Shown in pieces: positions 43,772 to 52,120 of a stretch of DNA of 64,000 nt (the first letter of the stretch is position 1; each line of letters begins with the position of its first letter). The stretch is from Anaerolineae bacterium. GTDB taxonomy: Bacteria > Chloroflexota > Anaerolineae > Aggregatilineales > Phototrophicaceae. The DNA lies in contig JAIOHM010000023.1 of NCBI GenBank assembly GCA_019912965.1, positions 1 through 64,000 of the forward strand, in the 5' to 3' direction. The notes beneath the pieces were generated by a model, which did not search any database, had not been told where the DNA came from, and worked only from the letters and a program-made list of their open reading frames with translations. Made by a program: the position numbers and the translations under genes.

Positions 43772-44242
43772 ATGAGCAATATCACGATTGAAAAACGTAA
43801 CCATCGCGGCGAGCGGGTCTGGCAGTACGAAGGTGAGGTACTTGAACGGGGCGATAACTGGATCTGCTTGCGCGCCGTCTTTGACCGTGCCGAATCCAGT
43901 CTGGGCTTCGTCACCTTCCGTCAGGGGGATGTCTTTATCGAATGGTTCTTTAGTGACCGCTGGTACAACATTTTTCAGGTACACGATGGCGACACCCCCC
44001 GTCTTAAAGGTTGGTATTGCAATATCACCCGTCCGGCAGTCATCGGCGAGTCGCACCTGCGCGCCGATGATCTGGAACTGGATGTTTTTGTTTTCCCCAA
44101 TGGCACGGTTGCTTTGCTGGACGAGAAAGAATTCAGTGATCTTGACCTGCCCACCAGCGAACGCATGGAAGCCTTGCGCGCCATCCAGGCCATTCGGCGC
44201 GATGTTGCCGAGCGCAACCCACCGTTTGACCTTGTACCGTAG
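43772..44242 (+). CDS. DUF402 (FomD-like) protein
   Basis: 156 residues. DUF402/FomD fold: conserved WYNIFQVHDGDTPRLKGWYC, DLELDVFVFPNG and LLDEKEFSDLDLP supply the acidic metal-binding residues known from FomD and nucleoside phosphate phosphatases. The ATG at 43772 (GGAG upstream) is used; an in-frame TTG seven codons earlier is possible. Function likely hydrolysis of a nucleotide or related phosphoester in the cytoplasm. Confidence 0.85.
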   Translation: MSNITIEKRNHRGERVWQYEGEVLERGDNWICLRAVFDRAESSLGFVTFRQGDVFIEWFFSDRWYNIFQVHDGDTPRLKGWYCNITRPAVIGESHLRADDLELDVFVFPNGTVALLDEKEFSDLDLPTSERMEALRAIQAIRRDVAERNPPFDLVP

Positions 44243-44263
44243 GGCACAGCATGATTGTGCCCT
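44241..44263. terminator. AGGGCAC hairpin between convergent genes
   Basis: A 7-bp stem (AGGGCAC 44241-44247, GTGCCCT 44257-44263) in the 27 bases between DUF402 and usp, which converge. The DUF402 stop is part of the left arm. Confidence 0.6.
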
Positions 44264-44269
44264 GCCTGC

Positions 44270-44731
44270 TTATTCTTTGTCTGGACGAATCAGCAGTACC
44301 GGGACTTTGACACCTTCCATCACATCGCGCGTCACGCTGCCGAACAGGAAACGAGCTATTCCTGTACGTCCATGTGTGCTCATCACCACCAGATCAACAT
44401 TCTCATCATTGATGTAATCACAGATGAGCGCGGGCACGTTGAATCCCTCGATGACCTGCGTTCGCACAGTTATATTTTCCTCGCGGAGTTCTGAGCGTAC
44501 CCCGATCAAATACTGCTTCATGGCTTCCCGTAACTGCTGAATTTGCCCTTCCTGTCCGGCCAACGCCAATTGGTCAGTATATTCTGCTCCCGGCGGACGG
44601 AAAACATGCAGCAGGATAACCTCGGAATTATTGGCGCGGGCAATGTCGATGGCATGGGGAATCGCCCGCTGCGACCAGCCCGAACCATCCAGCGGAACGA
44701 CGATTTTTTTGTAGCGGCCTTGCTGAGACAT
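44270..44731 (-). CDS. Universal stress protein UspA family
   Basis: 153 residues with the Usp fold: IVVPLDGSGWSQRAIPHAIDIA at the N-terminus and the ATP-binding signature STHGRTGIARFLFGSVTRDV (G-2x-G-9x-G-S pattern). Usp proteins bind ATP and act in stress survival. GGAGG lies five bases before the ATG; a longer in-frame start at 44743 is less likely. Confidence 0.9.
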   Translation of the reverse strand: MSQQGRYKKIVVPLDGSGWSQRAIPHAIDIARANNSEVILLHVFRPPGAEYTDQLALAGQEGQIQQLREAMKQYLIGVRSELREENITVRTQVIEGFNVPALICDYINDENVDLVVMSTHGRTGIARFLFGSVTRDVMEGVKVPVLLIRPDKE

Positions 44732-44903
44732 GCAGACCTCCAAATTGTGAGTGCGAGTAGGGAGGGTTTTGTACCCTCTGCATAGATTGTAACCTGCTGG
44801 ATGAGATTTTCAGAAGAACCGCCAAAAGACCGATTGACGCTCAACCCAAAAACGGTATAATCCTCATAGAAAATCTCATAAAATCTACAAAATCTGAGTA
44901 AAT

Positions 44904-46298
44904 ATGAGCCAACAACAACCGCAAGAAGCGAATCTCTCGGTCGGTCGGAATATGAAAATCGGCCTGTTTCATCTGGGTTCTGGTATGGCTGATGTCGTGA
45001 CGACTGGCATCTGGAACCGCATCATGATTACCGACCTCGGTTTTAGTGCCACGCCAATTGGGTTGCTGGTCAGCCTCCGTTACTTCCTCGCTCCACTGGG
45101 CGTCTGGGCGGGTCGTATGTCCGATCAGCGTACTATCGGTGGCTACCGTCGTCTGTTCTGGATATGGCTGGGGCGGGCGATGATGGCCGTCAGTATTCTG
45201 GCGCTGGGGCTTTCGACCACTTATCTGGCACGCGGTGGTGAGGCCAGTCTGGGTACGTGGGCGATTATTTCGCTTTCGCTGCTGCTGTTCAGTCTGGGTA
45301 ACGCCTTTTCTGGCAGCACGTTTCTGGCGTTGATTTATGACCGTTCCGCGCCGAGTCAGCGGGGTCGGGCGGTTGGCATTGTCTGGACGTTTTTGCTGCT
45401 GGGCTTCACCGTTGGCGGTATCCTGTTCGGCGTCATGCTTCCCAGCCGGGATGCTGCTCATCCTCAGGGGTTTTCGCCGGAAACGTTGCAAAACCTGTTT
45501 GTATTTGGGGCGCTGGCGATGGGCTTTTTGTGGACATTTTCTCTGGTTGGGGAAGAACGCCGCAATACGCATCTCATTTCTTCTCAGGAACAACGTGAAC
45601 CCTCTACCTCGCTCCGGGCGGATTTAAAACTGGCCTGGAGCAACCGCCAGACCCGCTTTTTCTTCTGGTATCTGGCGCTTTCAATGATGTTTGCCTTCTC
45701 ACAGGATTTGATTCTGGAACCTTTCGCCGGGGAAGTTTTTAAGATGGATGCCGCCCATACAACGCGATTTGCTGGCTATTGGGGCAGCACGGCGATCCTC
45801 GGCACGATTGTGTTCCTGTGGTTGGGGCGGCGCTATAAACGGCTGACCAATACCATTATGTCCTATCTGGGCGTGGCGGTGCTGATTCTGACGTTCGGGA
45901 TTTTTGCGCTTTCCTCATTGGCGGAAATTCGTCCACTGGTGACGATTGGCTTGATTACATTGGGCATCGGGCTGGGTATTTGGAACGTTGGCACATTGGG
46001 CATGATGATGGAAATGAGTCCTTTTGGGCGTGCCGGAACGTTCCTCGGCTTCTGGACTCTGGTGGTGACGTTTGCACGCGGCATTGGTGTTTCCGGCGGC
46101 GGCATCATTCGTGATGTGGGTGTTGCCCTCACGGGCGATCCGAAAATGGCTTATGGCCTCGCGTTTGTGCTGGCGGGGGTTGGGTTAGCGGTCGCCTATT
46201 GGACGCTGAGACAGGTGAATGTGCAGGCGTTCCAGGCCGAGCAGGGCATGGTGGTCGAATCCACAACGGAAGCGGTTCTGGCTGGCGCGATGGATTGA
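44904..46298 (+). CDS. PucC/BCD-family MFS transporter
   Basis: 464 residues, about twelve membrane helices. The N-terminus NMKIGLFHLGSGMADVVTTG with WNRIMITDLGFSATPIGLLV and RYFLAPLGVWAGRMSD matches the PucC family (Pfam PF03209), found in photosynthetic bacteria where members (PucC, LhaA, bch2) help assemble light-harvesting complexes or move (bacterio)chlorophyll. The C-terminal tail (FQAEQGMVVESTTEAV) is polar. No bch, puf or puc genes are present in the window, though ferrochelatase lies downstream in the opposite direction. Role in this organism: inference. Confidence 0.88.
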   Translation: MSQQQPQEANLSVGRNMKIGLFHLGSGMADVVTTGIWNRIMITDLGFSATPIGLLVSLRYFLAPLGVWAGRMSDQRTIGGYRRLFWIWLGRAMMAVSILALGLSTTYLARGGEASLGTWAIISLSLLLFSLGNAFSGSTFLALIYDRSAPSQRGRAVGIVWTFLLLGFTVGGILFGVMLPSRDAAHPQGFSPETLQNLFVFGALAMGFLWTFSLVGEERRNTHLISSQEQREPSTSLRADLKLAWSNRQTRFFFWYLALSMMFAFSQDLILEPFAGEVFKMDAAHTTRFAGYWGSTAILGTIVFLWLGRRYKRLTNTIMSYLGVAVLILTFGIFALSSLAEIRPLVTIGLITLGIGLGIWNVGTLGMMMEMSPFGRAGTFLGFWTLVVTFARGIGVSGGGIIRDVGVALTGDPKMAYGLAFVLAGVGLAVAYWTLRQVNVQAFQAEQGMVVESTTEAVLAGAMD

Positions 46299-46304
46299 GC
46301 GCGT

Positions 46305-46340
46305 AGCTGCCAGTTACGAGTTGCCAGTTTCCGGTTTCCA
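46305..46340. repeat. GCTGCCAGTT-type degenerate direct repeat
   Basis: AGCTGCCAGTTACGAGTTGC with CAGTTTCC and GGTTTCC units: a direct-repeat run opening the 326-base gap between the PucC-like gene and hemH, which holds no convincing gene but three repeat elements. Confidence 0.45.
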
Positions 46341-46424
46341 GAAAAAGACGGAATGCTCGGTCGGTTATCGGACGGGGTGAGGTGTTTCTTGAACCCTCTC
46401 GTCGATACTGGATTTTGTCGGATT

Positions 46425-46448
46425 GGCGGCGACGGCGGCGGCGATGTC
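46425..46448. repeat. GGC-rich 24-mer, inverse copy of 14964
   Basis: GGCGGCGACGGCGGCGGCGA then TGTC; its reverse complement matches 14964-14987 at 23 of 24 positions. Confidence 0.6.
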
Positions 46449-46546
46449 AGCGGATTTTGGTGGCGAGTATTATAGGCTGGTAATTTGCAGAACTTTCTGC
46501 AAATGAGACACAGGGTTTTGTGCAGCATTTGCATGTTTGGAGATTT

Positions 46547-46570
46547 GGGCGCAACATGTTGCGCCCCTAC
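46547..46570. repeat. GGGCGCAACATGTTGCGCCC palindrome, second copy
   Basis: A 20-bp perfect palindrome with CTAC end; identical core to 18972-18993. It lies 55 bases past the hemH stop. Confidence 0.75.
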
Positions 46571-46624
46571 TGTTTAGGTTAGCACAAGAGTTCGTATCGG
46601 TCAATTATAAAATCGTTTGAATGT

Positions 46625-47662
46625 TCAGGCTGGAAGGGCTTGGGCGATTGTGGGTATTTTGACCCAACCTGACGATTCTTGTTGAACAATGGCGGCCATC
46701 GCATCCAGCCAAACGGGATGGTCATTCAGGCAGGGGATGAAGTGGAAATGCTGACCGCCACCTTCCTCAAATTGGTGTTTGCCTTCGTTACCGATTTCGT
46801 CCAGCGTTTCGAGACAATCGGCTGTGAAACCGGGGCAGGTCACGGCGACATTACGGATATTTTCGCGCGGTAATTGGCGGAGGGTATCTTCGGTGTAGGG
46901 TTGGAGCCACGGTTCTTTGCCAAATTGGGATTGAAAACTGACGCGCCATTCCTCATCTTTTAGCCCCAACGCATCGGCTGTGAGTTGGGCGGTTGCCTCA
47001 CACTGCTGGCGGTAGGGATCGCCTTCATCCACAAAGCGTTTGGGTATCCCATGAAACGAAAACTGAATCAGATCAGGCTTTTGAGCGGTTCTTAAATCAT
47101 CTTCGATGCTGGATTTCAGGGACTCAATATAATCCGGGTGGTCGTAGTACGGCGGCACGAAGCGCAGGGTGGGCATCCGGCGTTTGCGGTCAAACAACAG
47201 GTTGCCGCGCTGCCCGTTAGCGGCATCAATCACCGCATCATAAATCGAGCCCGTGGTGGCGGAGGAAAACTGGGGGAACATCGGAAATATGATGATGCGG
47301 TTAATGCCTTCGTCCTCGAAGGTTTGCATGGCATCCGCAATGCCGGGTTTGCCGTAACGCATTCCCAAAATGACGCGGAATTGATTGCCTAACCGTTCCT
47401 GTAACCCATCGGCTTGCGCCTGCGAATACAGCAGCAGAGGTGAACCGTTTTTTGTCCAGATGCGCTGGTATAGCCGCGCTGAACGGGCAGGACGCCGCCG
47501 CAGGACGATCAACCGCAGAATGGGCTGCCATATCAGCGGATTGATGTCCACCACACGCTTATCAGACAGGAATTGGCGCAGATAGCGGCGCAGGGCTTCA
47601 GGCGTGGGAGCATCTGGTGTGCCGAGCTGCGCTACCAGCACGCCAATCTTAACATCTGGCAT
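46625..47662 (-). CDS. hemH: Ferrochelatase
   Basis: 345 residues. Inserts ferrous iron into a porphyrin in the last step of heme synthesis. Active-site landmarks are the conserved histidine in IQFSFHGIPKRFVDEGDPY and glutamate in CPGFTADCLETLDEIG, with LGMRYGKPGIADAM and PMFPQFSSATTGSIYD in the porphyrin pocket. In bacteria that use the coproporphyrin pathway the homologue acts on coproporphyrin III, and sequence alone does not decide between the two. It converges with the PucC-like gene. Confidence 0.94.
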   Translation of the reverse strand: MPDVKIGVLVAQLGTPDAPTPEALRRYLRQFLSDKRVVDINPLIWQPILRLIVLRRRPARSARLYQRIWTKNGSPLLLYSQAQADGLQERLGNQFRVILGMRYGKPGIADAMQTFEDEGINRIIIFPMFPQFSSATTGSIYDAVIDAANGQRGNLLFDRKRRMPTLRFVPPYYDHPDYIESLKSSIEDDLRTAQKPDLIQFSFHGIPKRFVDEGDPYRQQCEATAQLTADALGLKDEEWRVSFQSQFGKEPWLQPYTEDTLRQLPRENIRNVAVTCPGFTADCLETLDEIGNEGKHQFEEGGGQHFHFIPCLNDHPVWLDAMAAIVQQESSGWVKIPTIAQALPA

Positions 47663-47793
47663 GATTCGTTTTTACCTTGTGAGCAATTGATTTTAAACAG
47701 GCGCTAACTATAACGTCGAAATCTTCTAAAATCTATAGATTTCTGGGTAAATCTGTAAAATTTATCCGCGAATGCAGCCCATTGTTTTCTCAT

Positions 47794-47828
47794 GGGCGGA
47801 CATGCGCTGCGCTTAGTCCCGCCCCTAC
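47794..47828. repeat. GGGCGGACATGCGCTGCGC palindromic repeat, copy 2
   Basis: 35 bases, near-identical to 15957-15992, ending CCCCTAC; arms GGGCGGAC / GTCCCGCCC. Confidence 0.75.
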
Positions 47829-47926
47829 AGTAGTAACCACCCATATCTTCAGATCACTCTGGATTTTTGATGAAAAACCTCGTTTCGTAGGATGTGCTAC
47901 AATTTAGGGAAAGCAGGAGGTATTTG

Positions 47927-48172
47927 ATGAATTCAATTATTCTGCATGGGGTGATTACGCCAGATGGTCATTTAGAAGTCACGCTGCCATCTGATTTATC
48001 ACCGGGGACAGTAGAGGTTGAAATTCGCCGCGAAGCAATCGATGGGCTTGCGCTTGGTGAAATTCTTGATTCGGATTTGGTCGGATTATGGGCAGATCGG
48101 ACTGATACTCAAGATAGTGTAATGTATGCTCGTGAACTGCGCCGACGCGCTTCTCGTCGTGATCTTAAATGA
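47927..48172 (+). CDS. VapB-like antitoxin
   Basis: 81 residues; AGGAGG seven to eight bases before the ATG. N-terminal beta region (ILHGVITPDGHLEVTLPSDL) followed by the C-terminal toxin-binding-type segment SDLVGLWADRTDTQDSVMYA with a basic helix. This is the layout of small antitoxins that pair with PIN-domain VapC toxins. Its stop overlaps (ATGA) the remains of a vapC gene, as in intact pairs. Antitoxin appears intact. Confidence 0.78.
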   Translation: MNSIILHGVITPDGHLEVTLPSDLSPGTVEVEIRREAIDGLALGEILDSDLVGLWADRTDTQDSVMYARELRRRASRRDLK

Positions 48173-48300
48173 GCACTGCCGTTAGCCTCATCGACACCAA
48201 TATTTTGATTGATGTTTCGCGGGGTTATGCCTCTCTTTATACCCGCAACACCAAAGATTTGGGTGTTTTTCCTAACGTTAAACTGGTTATTCCCTACTAA
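48169..48300 (+). pseudogene. Remnant of vapC PIN toxin, internal deletion
   Basis: A 43-codon frame overlapping the antitoxin stop. Its first 20 codons read MSTAVSLIDTNILIDVSRGY, the start of a VapC PIN domain with the first catalytic aspartate; its last 20 codons contain YTRNTKDLGVFPNVKLVIPY, the typical VapC C-terminus. Normal VapC has about 130 residues, so roughly 85-90 central residues are missing. The join keeps the frame, but the central acidic active-site residues (Glu, second Asp) are lost, so RNase activity should be absent. Too short for most gene finders. Confidence 0.8.
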
Positions 48301-48303
48301 CAC

Positions 48304-49935
48304 ATGTCACGTGCTGCTGCCCTTTCCAACCGCCAGATTGCCCGCGCCGCCGGGGTCGTACTCATCGGATTTCTCGCCAGCGGTGTGCTTGGCCTCGTCC
48401 GCACGGCGATTGTTTCCGCCACTTTTGGAACGAGCAATGCTTCGGACTCGTTCGGCGCGGCGCAGCGTATTCCCGAATTGATTTTCACACTGGTGGCGGG
48501 CGGGGCGTTAGGGTCATCGTTTATTCCGGTTTTTACGCGCTATTTACGCAATGAGGATGAACCGGGGGCATGGCGGCTGGCGAGTGCTGTCATCACACAC
48601 TCATCGCTGGCGGCGGCAGTTTTGTCGTTGGTGGTGGTGGTGCTGGCTTCCCCGATTGTGGACATTGTGCTGCTGCCCGGTCGCCCGCCGGAAGTGCAGG
48701 CACTCACGGCTTCATTGATGCGAATTATGATGCTGACGCCGTTTATCTTCAGCATCAGCGGTTTGATGATGGGTATTTTGCAGGCGCACCAGAGCTTTTT
48801 GCTGCCCGCGCTGGCGGTGGCTATGAATCCGCTAGGGCATATTTTCGGCGCGTTGGTGCTGGCTTTTATCATCCCGACGCAAGTTGGGAGTCCAGCGCAG
48901 GTTGGCGACGCGAATGTTTACGGATTGGCGTGGGGGGCGGTGTTGAGCGCGGTTTTACATCTGCTCATTCAACTACCCGGTTTACGCCGCATTCCAGCGC
49001 AGCACCTTCGCCCTTTACCGGAATGGCGTATTCCGGGCGTCCGCGAAGTGTTGATGCTGATGGGGCCGCGGGTGCTGGGATTGGGTGTGGCGCAGTTGAA
49101 TTTTATCGTCAACGTCAATTTCGCCTCACGCATGATCGTTGGCAGCCAGACGGCGCTGGTCACTGCCTGGACGCTGATGTTTTTCGCGCTGGGCGTCATC
49201 GGGCAAAGCATCGGAACTGCTGTTTTTCCGTCACTGTCGATGATGGCTTCCGAAGGCGATATGGACGGCTTCAAAGACCGTCTGGCTGGCGCTTTACGGG
49301 GTGTGATGTTTCTGGCGCTGCCCGCGACAGTGGTTTTAATTAGTCTTGGTCAGCCGTTGGTATCGCTCCTGTTCGAGCGCAACCAGTGGACGGCGGAAAG
49401 CACCGCTGCGACGGCTTGGGCGCTGGCCTTTTTTGCCATTGGCGTTCCCGGTCATGCCGGACTGGAAGTGCTTTCGCGCGCTTTTTATGCCCTGTCGGAT
49501 ACCCGCACGCCGGTATTCATCGGGGTGATTTCGCTGCTGTCGAATATCTTGCTCAGTGCTTTGTTTATCCAGTTCATAGGCGATCCGCAAAGTCTGGCGC
49601 GCGGGCCGTTTGCGGGTCTGGCATTAGCCAATTCGGTGACAACCCTTCTGGAAGTGCTGGTGCTGTGGTTCTTGCTCCGGCGGCGGATTGGGAATATCAA
49701 AGATGGTTATGTGCTGGATGGAATCACCCGGACTGCGGCAGCATCGGCGGCCCTGCTGGTCGTGATTGTGATCGTAACGGCGCTGGCGAATGGACGTTTG
49801 AGTCTGGGAATCGGCGGCATGGTGGCTGGTGCATTGGGCGGGGCAGCGTTTTTGGGGACGAGTCTGATGCTAAAGATGGATGAGGTACAGTCGGTATTGG
49901 GCGCAGTTTTACGCAGGTTTAAGCGATCATCATGA
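48304..49935 (+). CDS. murJ: MurJ lipid II flippase
   Basis: 543 residues with about fourteen membrane helices. Flips lipid II for peptidoglycan synthesis. Landmarks: VVLIGFLASGVLGLVRTAIV near the N-terminus, SFGAAQRIPELIFTLVAGGA and SSFIPVF, and MMGPRVLGLGVAQLNFIVNV. Length and topology fit MviN/MurJ. The gene begins three bases after the vapC remnant and ends overlapping the next start (ATGA). Confidence 0.92.
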   Translation: MSRAAALSNRQIARAAGVVLIGFLASGVLGLVRTAIVSATFGTSNASDSFGAAQRIPELIFTLVAGGALGSSFIPVFTRYLRNEDEPGAWRLASAVITHSSLAAAVLSLVVVVLASPIVDIVLLPGRPPEVQALTASLMRIMMLTPFIFSISGLMMGILQAHQSFLLPALAVAMNPLGHIFGALVLAFIIPTQVGSPAQVGDANVYGLAWGAVLSAVLHLLIQLPGLRRIPAQHLRPLPEWRIPGVREVLMLMGPRVLGLGVAQLNFIVNVNFASRMIVGSQTALVTAWTLMFFALGVIGQSIGTAVFPSLSMMASEGDMDGFKDRLAGALRGVMFLALPATVVLISLGQPLVSLLFERNQWTAESTAATAWALAFFAIGVPGHAGLEVLSRAFYALSDTRTPVFIGVISLLSNILLSALFIQFIGDPQSLARGPFAGLALANSVTTLLEVLVLWFLLRRRIGNIKDGYVLDGITRTAAASAALLVVIVIVTALANGRLSLGIGGMVAGALGGAAFLGTSLMLKMDEVQSVLGAVLRRFKRSS

Positions 49936-50759
49936 AAACATCTCTCGAACCCCTTGTGGTTTTACCCCAATTTCAGGATATGCAGGTTGCGCTGCTGGAT
50001 GTGCTCAAATCGTTGTCACCGGAGGATTGGAATCGCCCAACAGCCTGTGAAGGTTGGTCGGTGAAAGATGTAGCACAGCATCTTTGGGGCGATACTGTCG
50101 GTATTCTTTCTGGTGTACGGGATGGGATGAGCGTGTTTTCCGGCGGAACGTGGTCGGAATTGGTGGCGTTCATCAATCAACATAACGATTTGTGGGTAAA
50201 GGCAACCCGGCGCATCAGCACGCCGATGCTCTGCACCCTGTTGGAATTCACCAGTACCGAACTGCTTAATTATTTTCAGACACTTGATCCTTTTGCCCCC
50301 GGCGTTCCGATTTCATGGGCAGGGGATGGCCCAGCGCCCAATTGGATGGAAATTGCCCGCGAATACACCGAATTCTGGATGCATCAGCAGCATATTCGGG
50401 ATGCTATCAATAGGCCGGGATTGAAGGAACGTCGCTTTTTCAATCCGGTGCTGCAAGCCTTTATCCGTGCGCTGCCTGTAACCTTCCGCAGTACATCCGC
50501 GCCATTGGATACGCTGGTAAAATTGGTGATTTCGGGCGAGGCCGGGGATGAATGGCATCTTGTACGCGAGGCGAACGGGTGGATGATCTACAAACACACT
50601 GATCTTCAACCCTCTAGCACGGTGACGATGGATGCTGAAACCGCTTGGCGTCTGTTCACAAAAGGCATCAGCCGGGAAGCGGCGCAGGCGCATACATCAA
50701 TAGAAGGTGATAGGCTATTAGGAATGCGCGTGTTGGAAACCGTTTCGATTATTGCTTGA
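49932..50759 (+). CDS. MDMPI_N/DinB-fold protein (TIGR03083-like)
   Basis: 275 residues. N-terminal DinB-like four-helix bundle: LDVLKSLSPEDWNRPTACEG and WSVKDVAQHLWGDTVG with the metal-binding histidine, and FWMHQQHIRDAINRPG with further candidate ligands. C-terminal half (EWHLVREANGWMIYKHTD) resembles the SCP2-like cap of mycothiol-dependent isomerases. Mycothiol is not expected in this phylum, so the thiol partner and reaction are unknown. Coupled to murJ by ATGA overlap. Confidence 0.8.
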   Translation: MKTSLEPLVVLPQFQDMQVALLDVLKSLSPEDWNRPTACEGWSVKDVAQHLWGDTVGILSGVRDGMSVFSGGTWSELVAFINQHNDLWVKATRRISTPMLCTLLEFTSTELLNYFQTLDPFAPGVPISWAGDGPAPNWMEIAREYTEFWMHQQHIRDAINRPGLKERRFFNPVLQAFIRALPVTFRSTSAPLDTLVKLVISGEAGDEWHLVREANGWMIYKHTDLQPSSTVTMDAETAWRLFTKGISREAAQAHTSIEGDRLLGMRVLETVSIIA

Positions 50760-50770
50760 GGAGATGGAAC

Positions 50771-51571
50771 ATGATTGGCGATGCGTACCAGCTTGAAGAT
50801 GACGATTTCCACGTGACGATTCTGTGCGATGCTGACCAGAATAGAGATCCACGAACGCTTTTTACATCTGTTCTGCCAGAAGCATTGGAACGTGCCGCAC
50901 AATCTGAAAATTTTCAAATTGACGCTGTTCCTTTCTCGATGAACATCCTCCTCATCCAAACCCCACAGCATAAGGTTCTGGTTGATACTGGCTTGGGAAG
51001 CGGGACTCTGCTGAAAACTCTGGAACAGATCGGCGTTCGGCCCGAATCGATTGACCGGGTGATTATCACGCATGGGCACGGTGACCACATCGGCGGCATC
51101 ATGGGCGAAAATGGCCTGAACTTCCCTAATGCCCGTTACACTTTCTGGAAATCTGAATGGGACTATTGGTTTACAGAAGCCCAGAAGGGTGATGAAACCC
51201 ATCCTGCCCGCCGTAACCTGTTCCCTATTCAGGATCGTGTGGATTTTATTGACACGGAATCTGAAATTCTGCCGGGTGTATCCGCTGTATCCGCGCCGGG
51301 ACATACTCTCGGCCAGATGGGGCTGCTGATCGAACATGGTGTCCTTCGCTTGCTCCACATTGCTGATGCCGCCCATACGCATTTTCAGGTTGTGCATCCC
51401 GATTGGTCGCCGCGTTTTGATATGCAGCCAGATGTGAGCGCCAAAACACGCAAGGCTTTGTTTGAACGGGCTGCCGATCAAAATCTGCTCCTGACCGCTT
51501 ATCATTTCCCCTTTCCCGGTTTGGGGCGTATCAGTCGTGACGGGGAAAATCTGAAGTGGACATCTGTCTAA
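50771..51571 (+). CDS. Metallo-beta-lactamase fold hydrolase
   Basis: 266 residues. The zinc motif HGHGDHIGGI (HxHxDH) is present; the later ligands are in VSAPGHTLGQMGLL (His) and LHIADAAHTHF (Asp), and YHFPFPGLGRI gives the last His. Similar proteins include lactonases (AttM/AhlD group). ATG at 50771 with GAGGAG upstream; an in-frame TTG at 50756 is less likely. Operon with its two neighbours. Confidence 0.88.
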   Translation: MIGDAYQLEDDDFHVTILCDADQNRDPRTLFTSVLPEALERAAQSENFQIDAVPFSMNILLIQTPQHKVLVDTGLGSGTLLKTLEQIGVRPESIDRVIITHGHGDHIGGIMGENGLNFPNARYTFWKSEWDYWFTEAQKGDETHPARRNLFPIQDRVDFIDTESEILPGVSAVSAPGHTLGQMGLLIEHGVLRLLHIADAAHTHFQVVHPDWSPRFDMQPDVSAKTRKALFERAADQNLLLTAYHFPFPGLGRISRDGENLKWTSV

Positions 51572-51591
51572 ACAGTTGAATTGGATGAAGC

Positions 51592-52023
51592 ATGAGCCAC
51601 AATCCAGAAGAACGATTTAAAATTTCGTGGTATAACCCCGAACAGACGATTTTGATATGCGATGTAACCGCCCGCTGGCAGTGGGACGAAGCACGGAATG
51701 TCATCAAATCCATGAACGACCACTGCTCTACCGTCAATCATGGGGTCTACAGCGTGTTCAATTTCCATGAACATACCTCACTGATGCCGCAGGGTGGCAG
51801 CGCAATCGCTAATCTCCGCGCCTTGATTGATACCGGACACCCCAACGATGAACTGATTATCTTTGTGGGCATCAGCAATCTGGTGACAACCTTCATCAGC
51901 ATCGCTGGTCAGGTTTACGGGATGCGAAATCTGCTGTCTAAATTTCGATTTGTCCCCACGATGGATGAGGCGATGGCAGAAATCCAGAAGCACAGGGCCG
52001 GGAAAATCAAAGAAAAGCCATAG
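51592..52023 (+). CDS. STAS/SpoIIAA-like protein
   Basis: 143 residues with an alternating beta-alpha pattern typical of SpoIIAA/STAS-like folds (QTILICDVTARWQWDEARNV, GVYSVFNFHEHTSLMPQGG, NDELIIFVGISNLVTTFISI). Similar small proteins are common in Chloroflexota. Binding or regulatory role is inference. A near-perfect palindrome follows the gene. Confidence 0.6.
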   Translation: MSHNPEERFKISWYNPEQTILICDVTARWQWDEARNVIKSMNDHCSTVNHGVYSVFNFHEHTSLMPQGGSAIANLRALIDTGHPNDELIIFVGISNLVTTFISIAGQVYGMRNLLSKFRFVPTMDEAMAEIQKHRAGKIKEKP

Positions 52024-52076
52024 GCTGTTGAACGTGCATCCCATGGCTTTACAAACGGCAATGTAACGGAAAATAA

Positions 52077-52108
52077 CCCAATTATCCCAAATTTGGGAAA
52101 TAATTGGG
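52077..52108. terminator. CCCAATTAT palindrome between convergent genes
   Basis: CCCAATTATCCCAAA (52077-52091) pairs with TTTGGGAAATAATTGGG (52092-52108), 15 bp with a small bulge and no loop bases. Lies between the STAS-like gene and the leftward WD40 gene; leftward reading ends with a T-rich tail (TTATTTTCC). Probably a shared terminator. Confidence 0.7.
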
Positions 52109-52120
52109 AAAAGAATGTCA

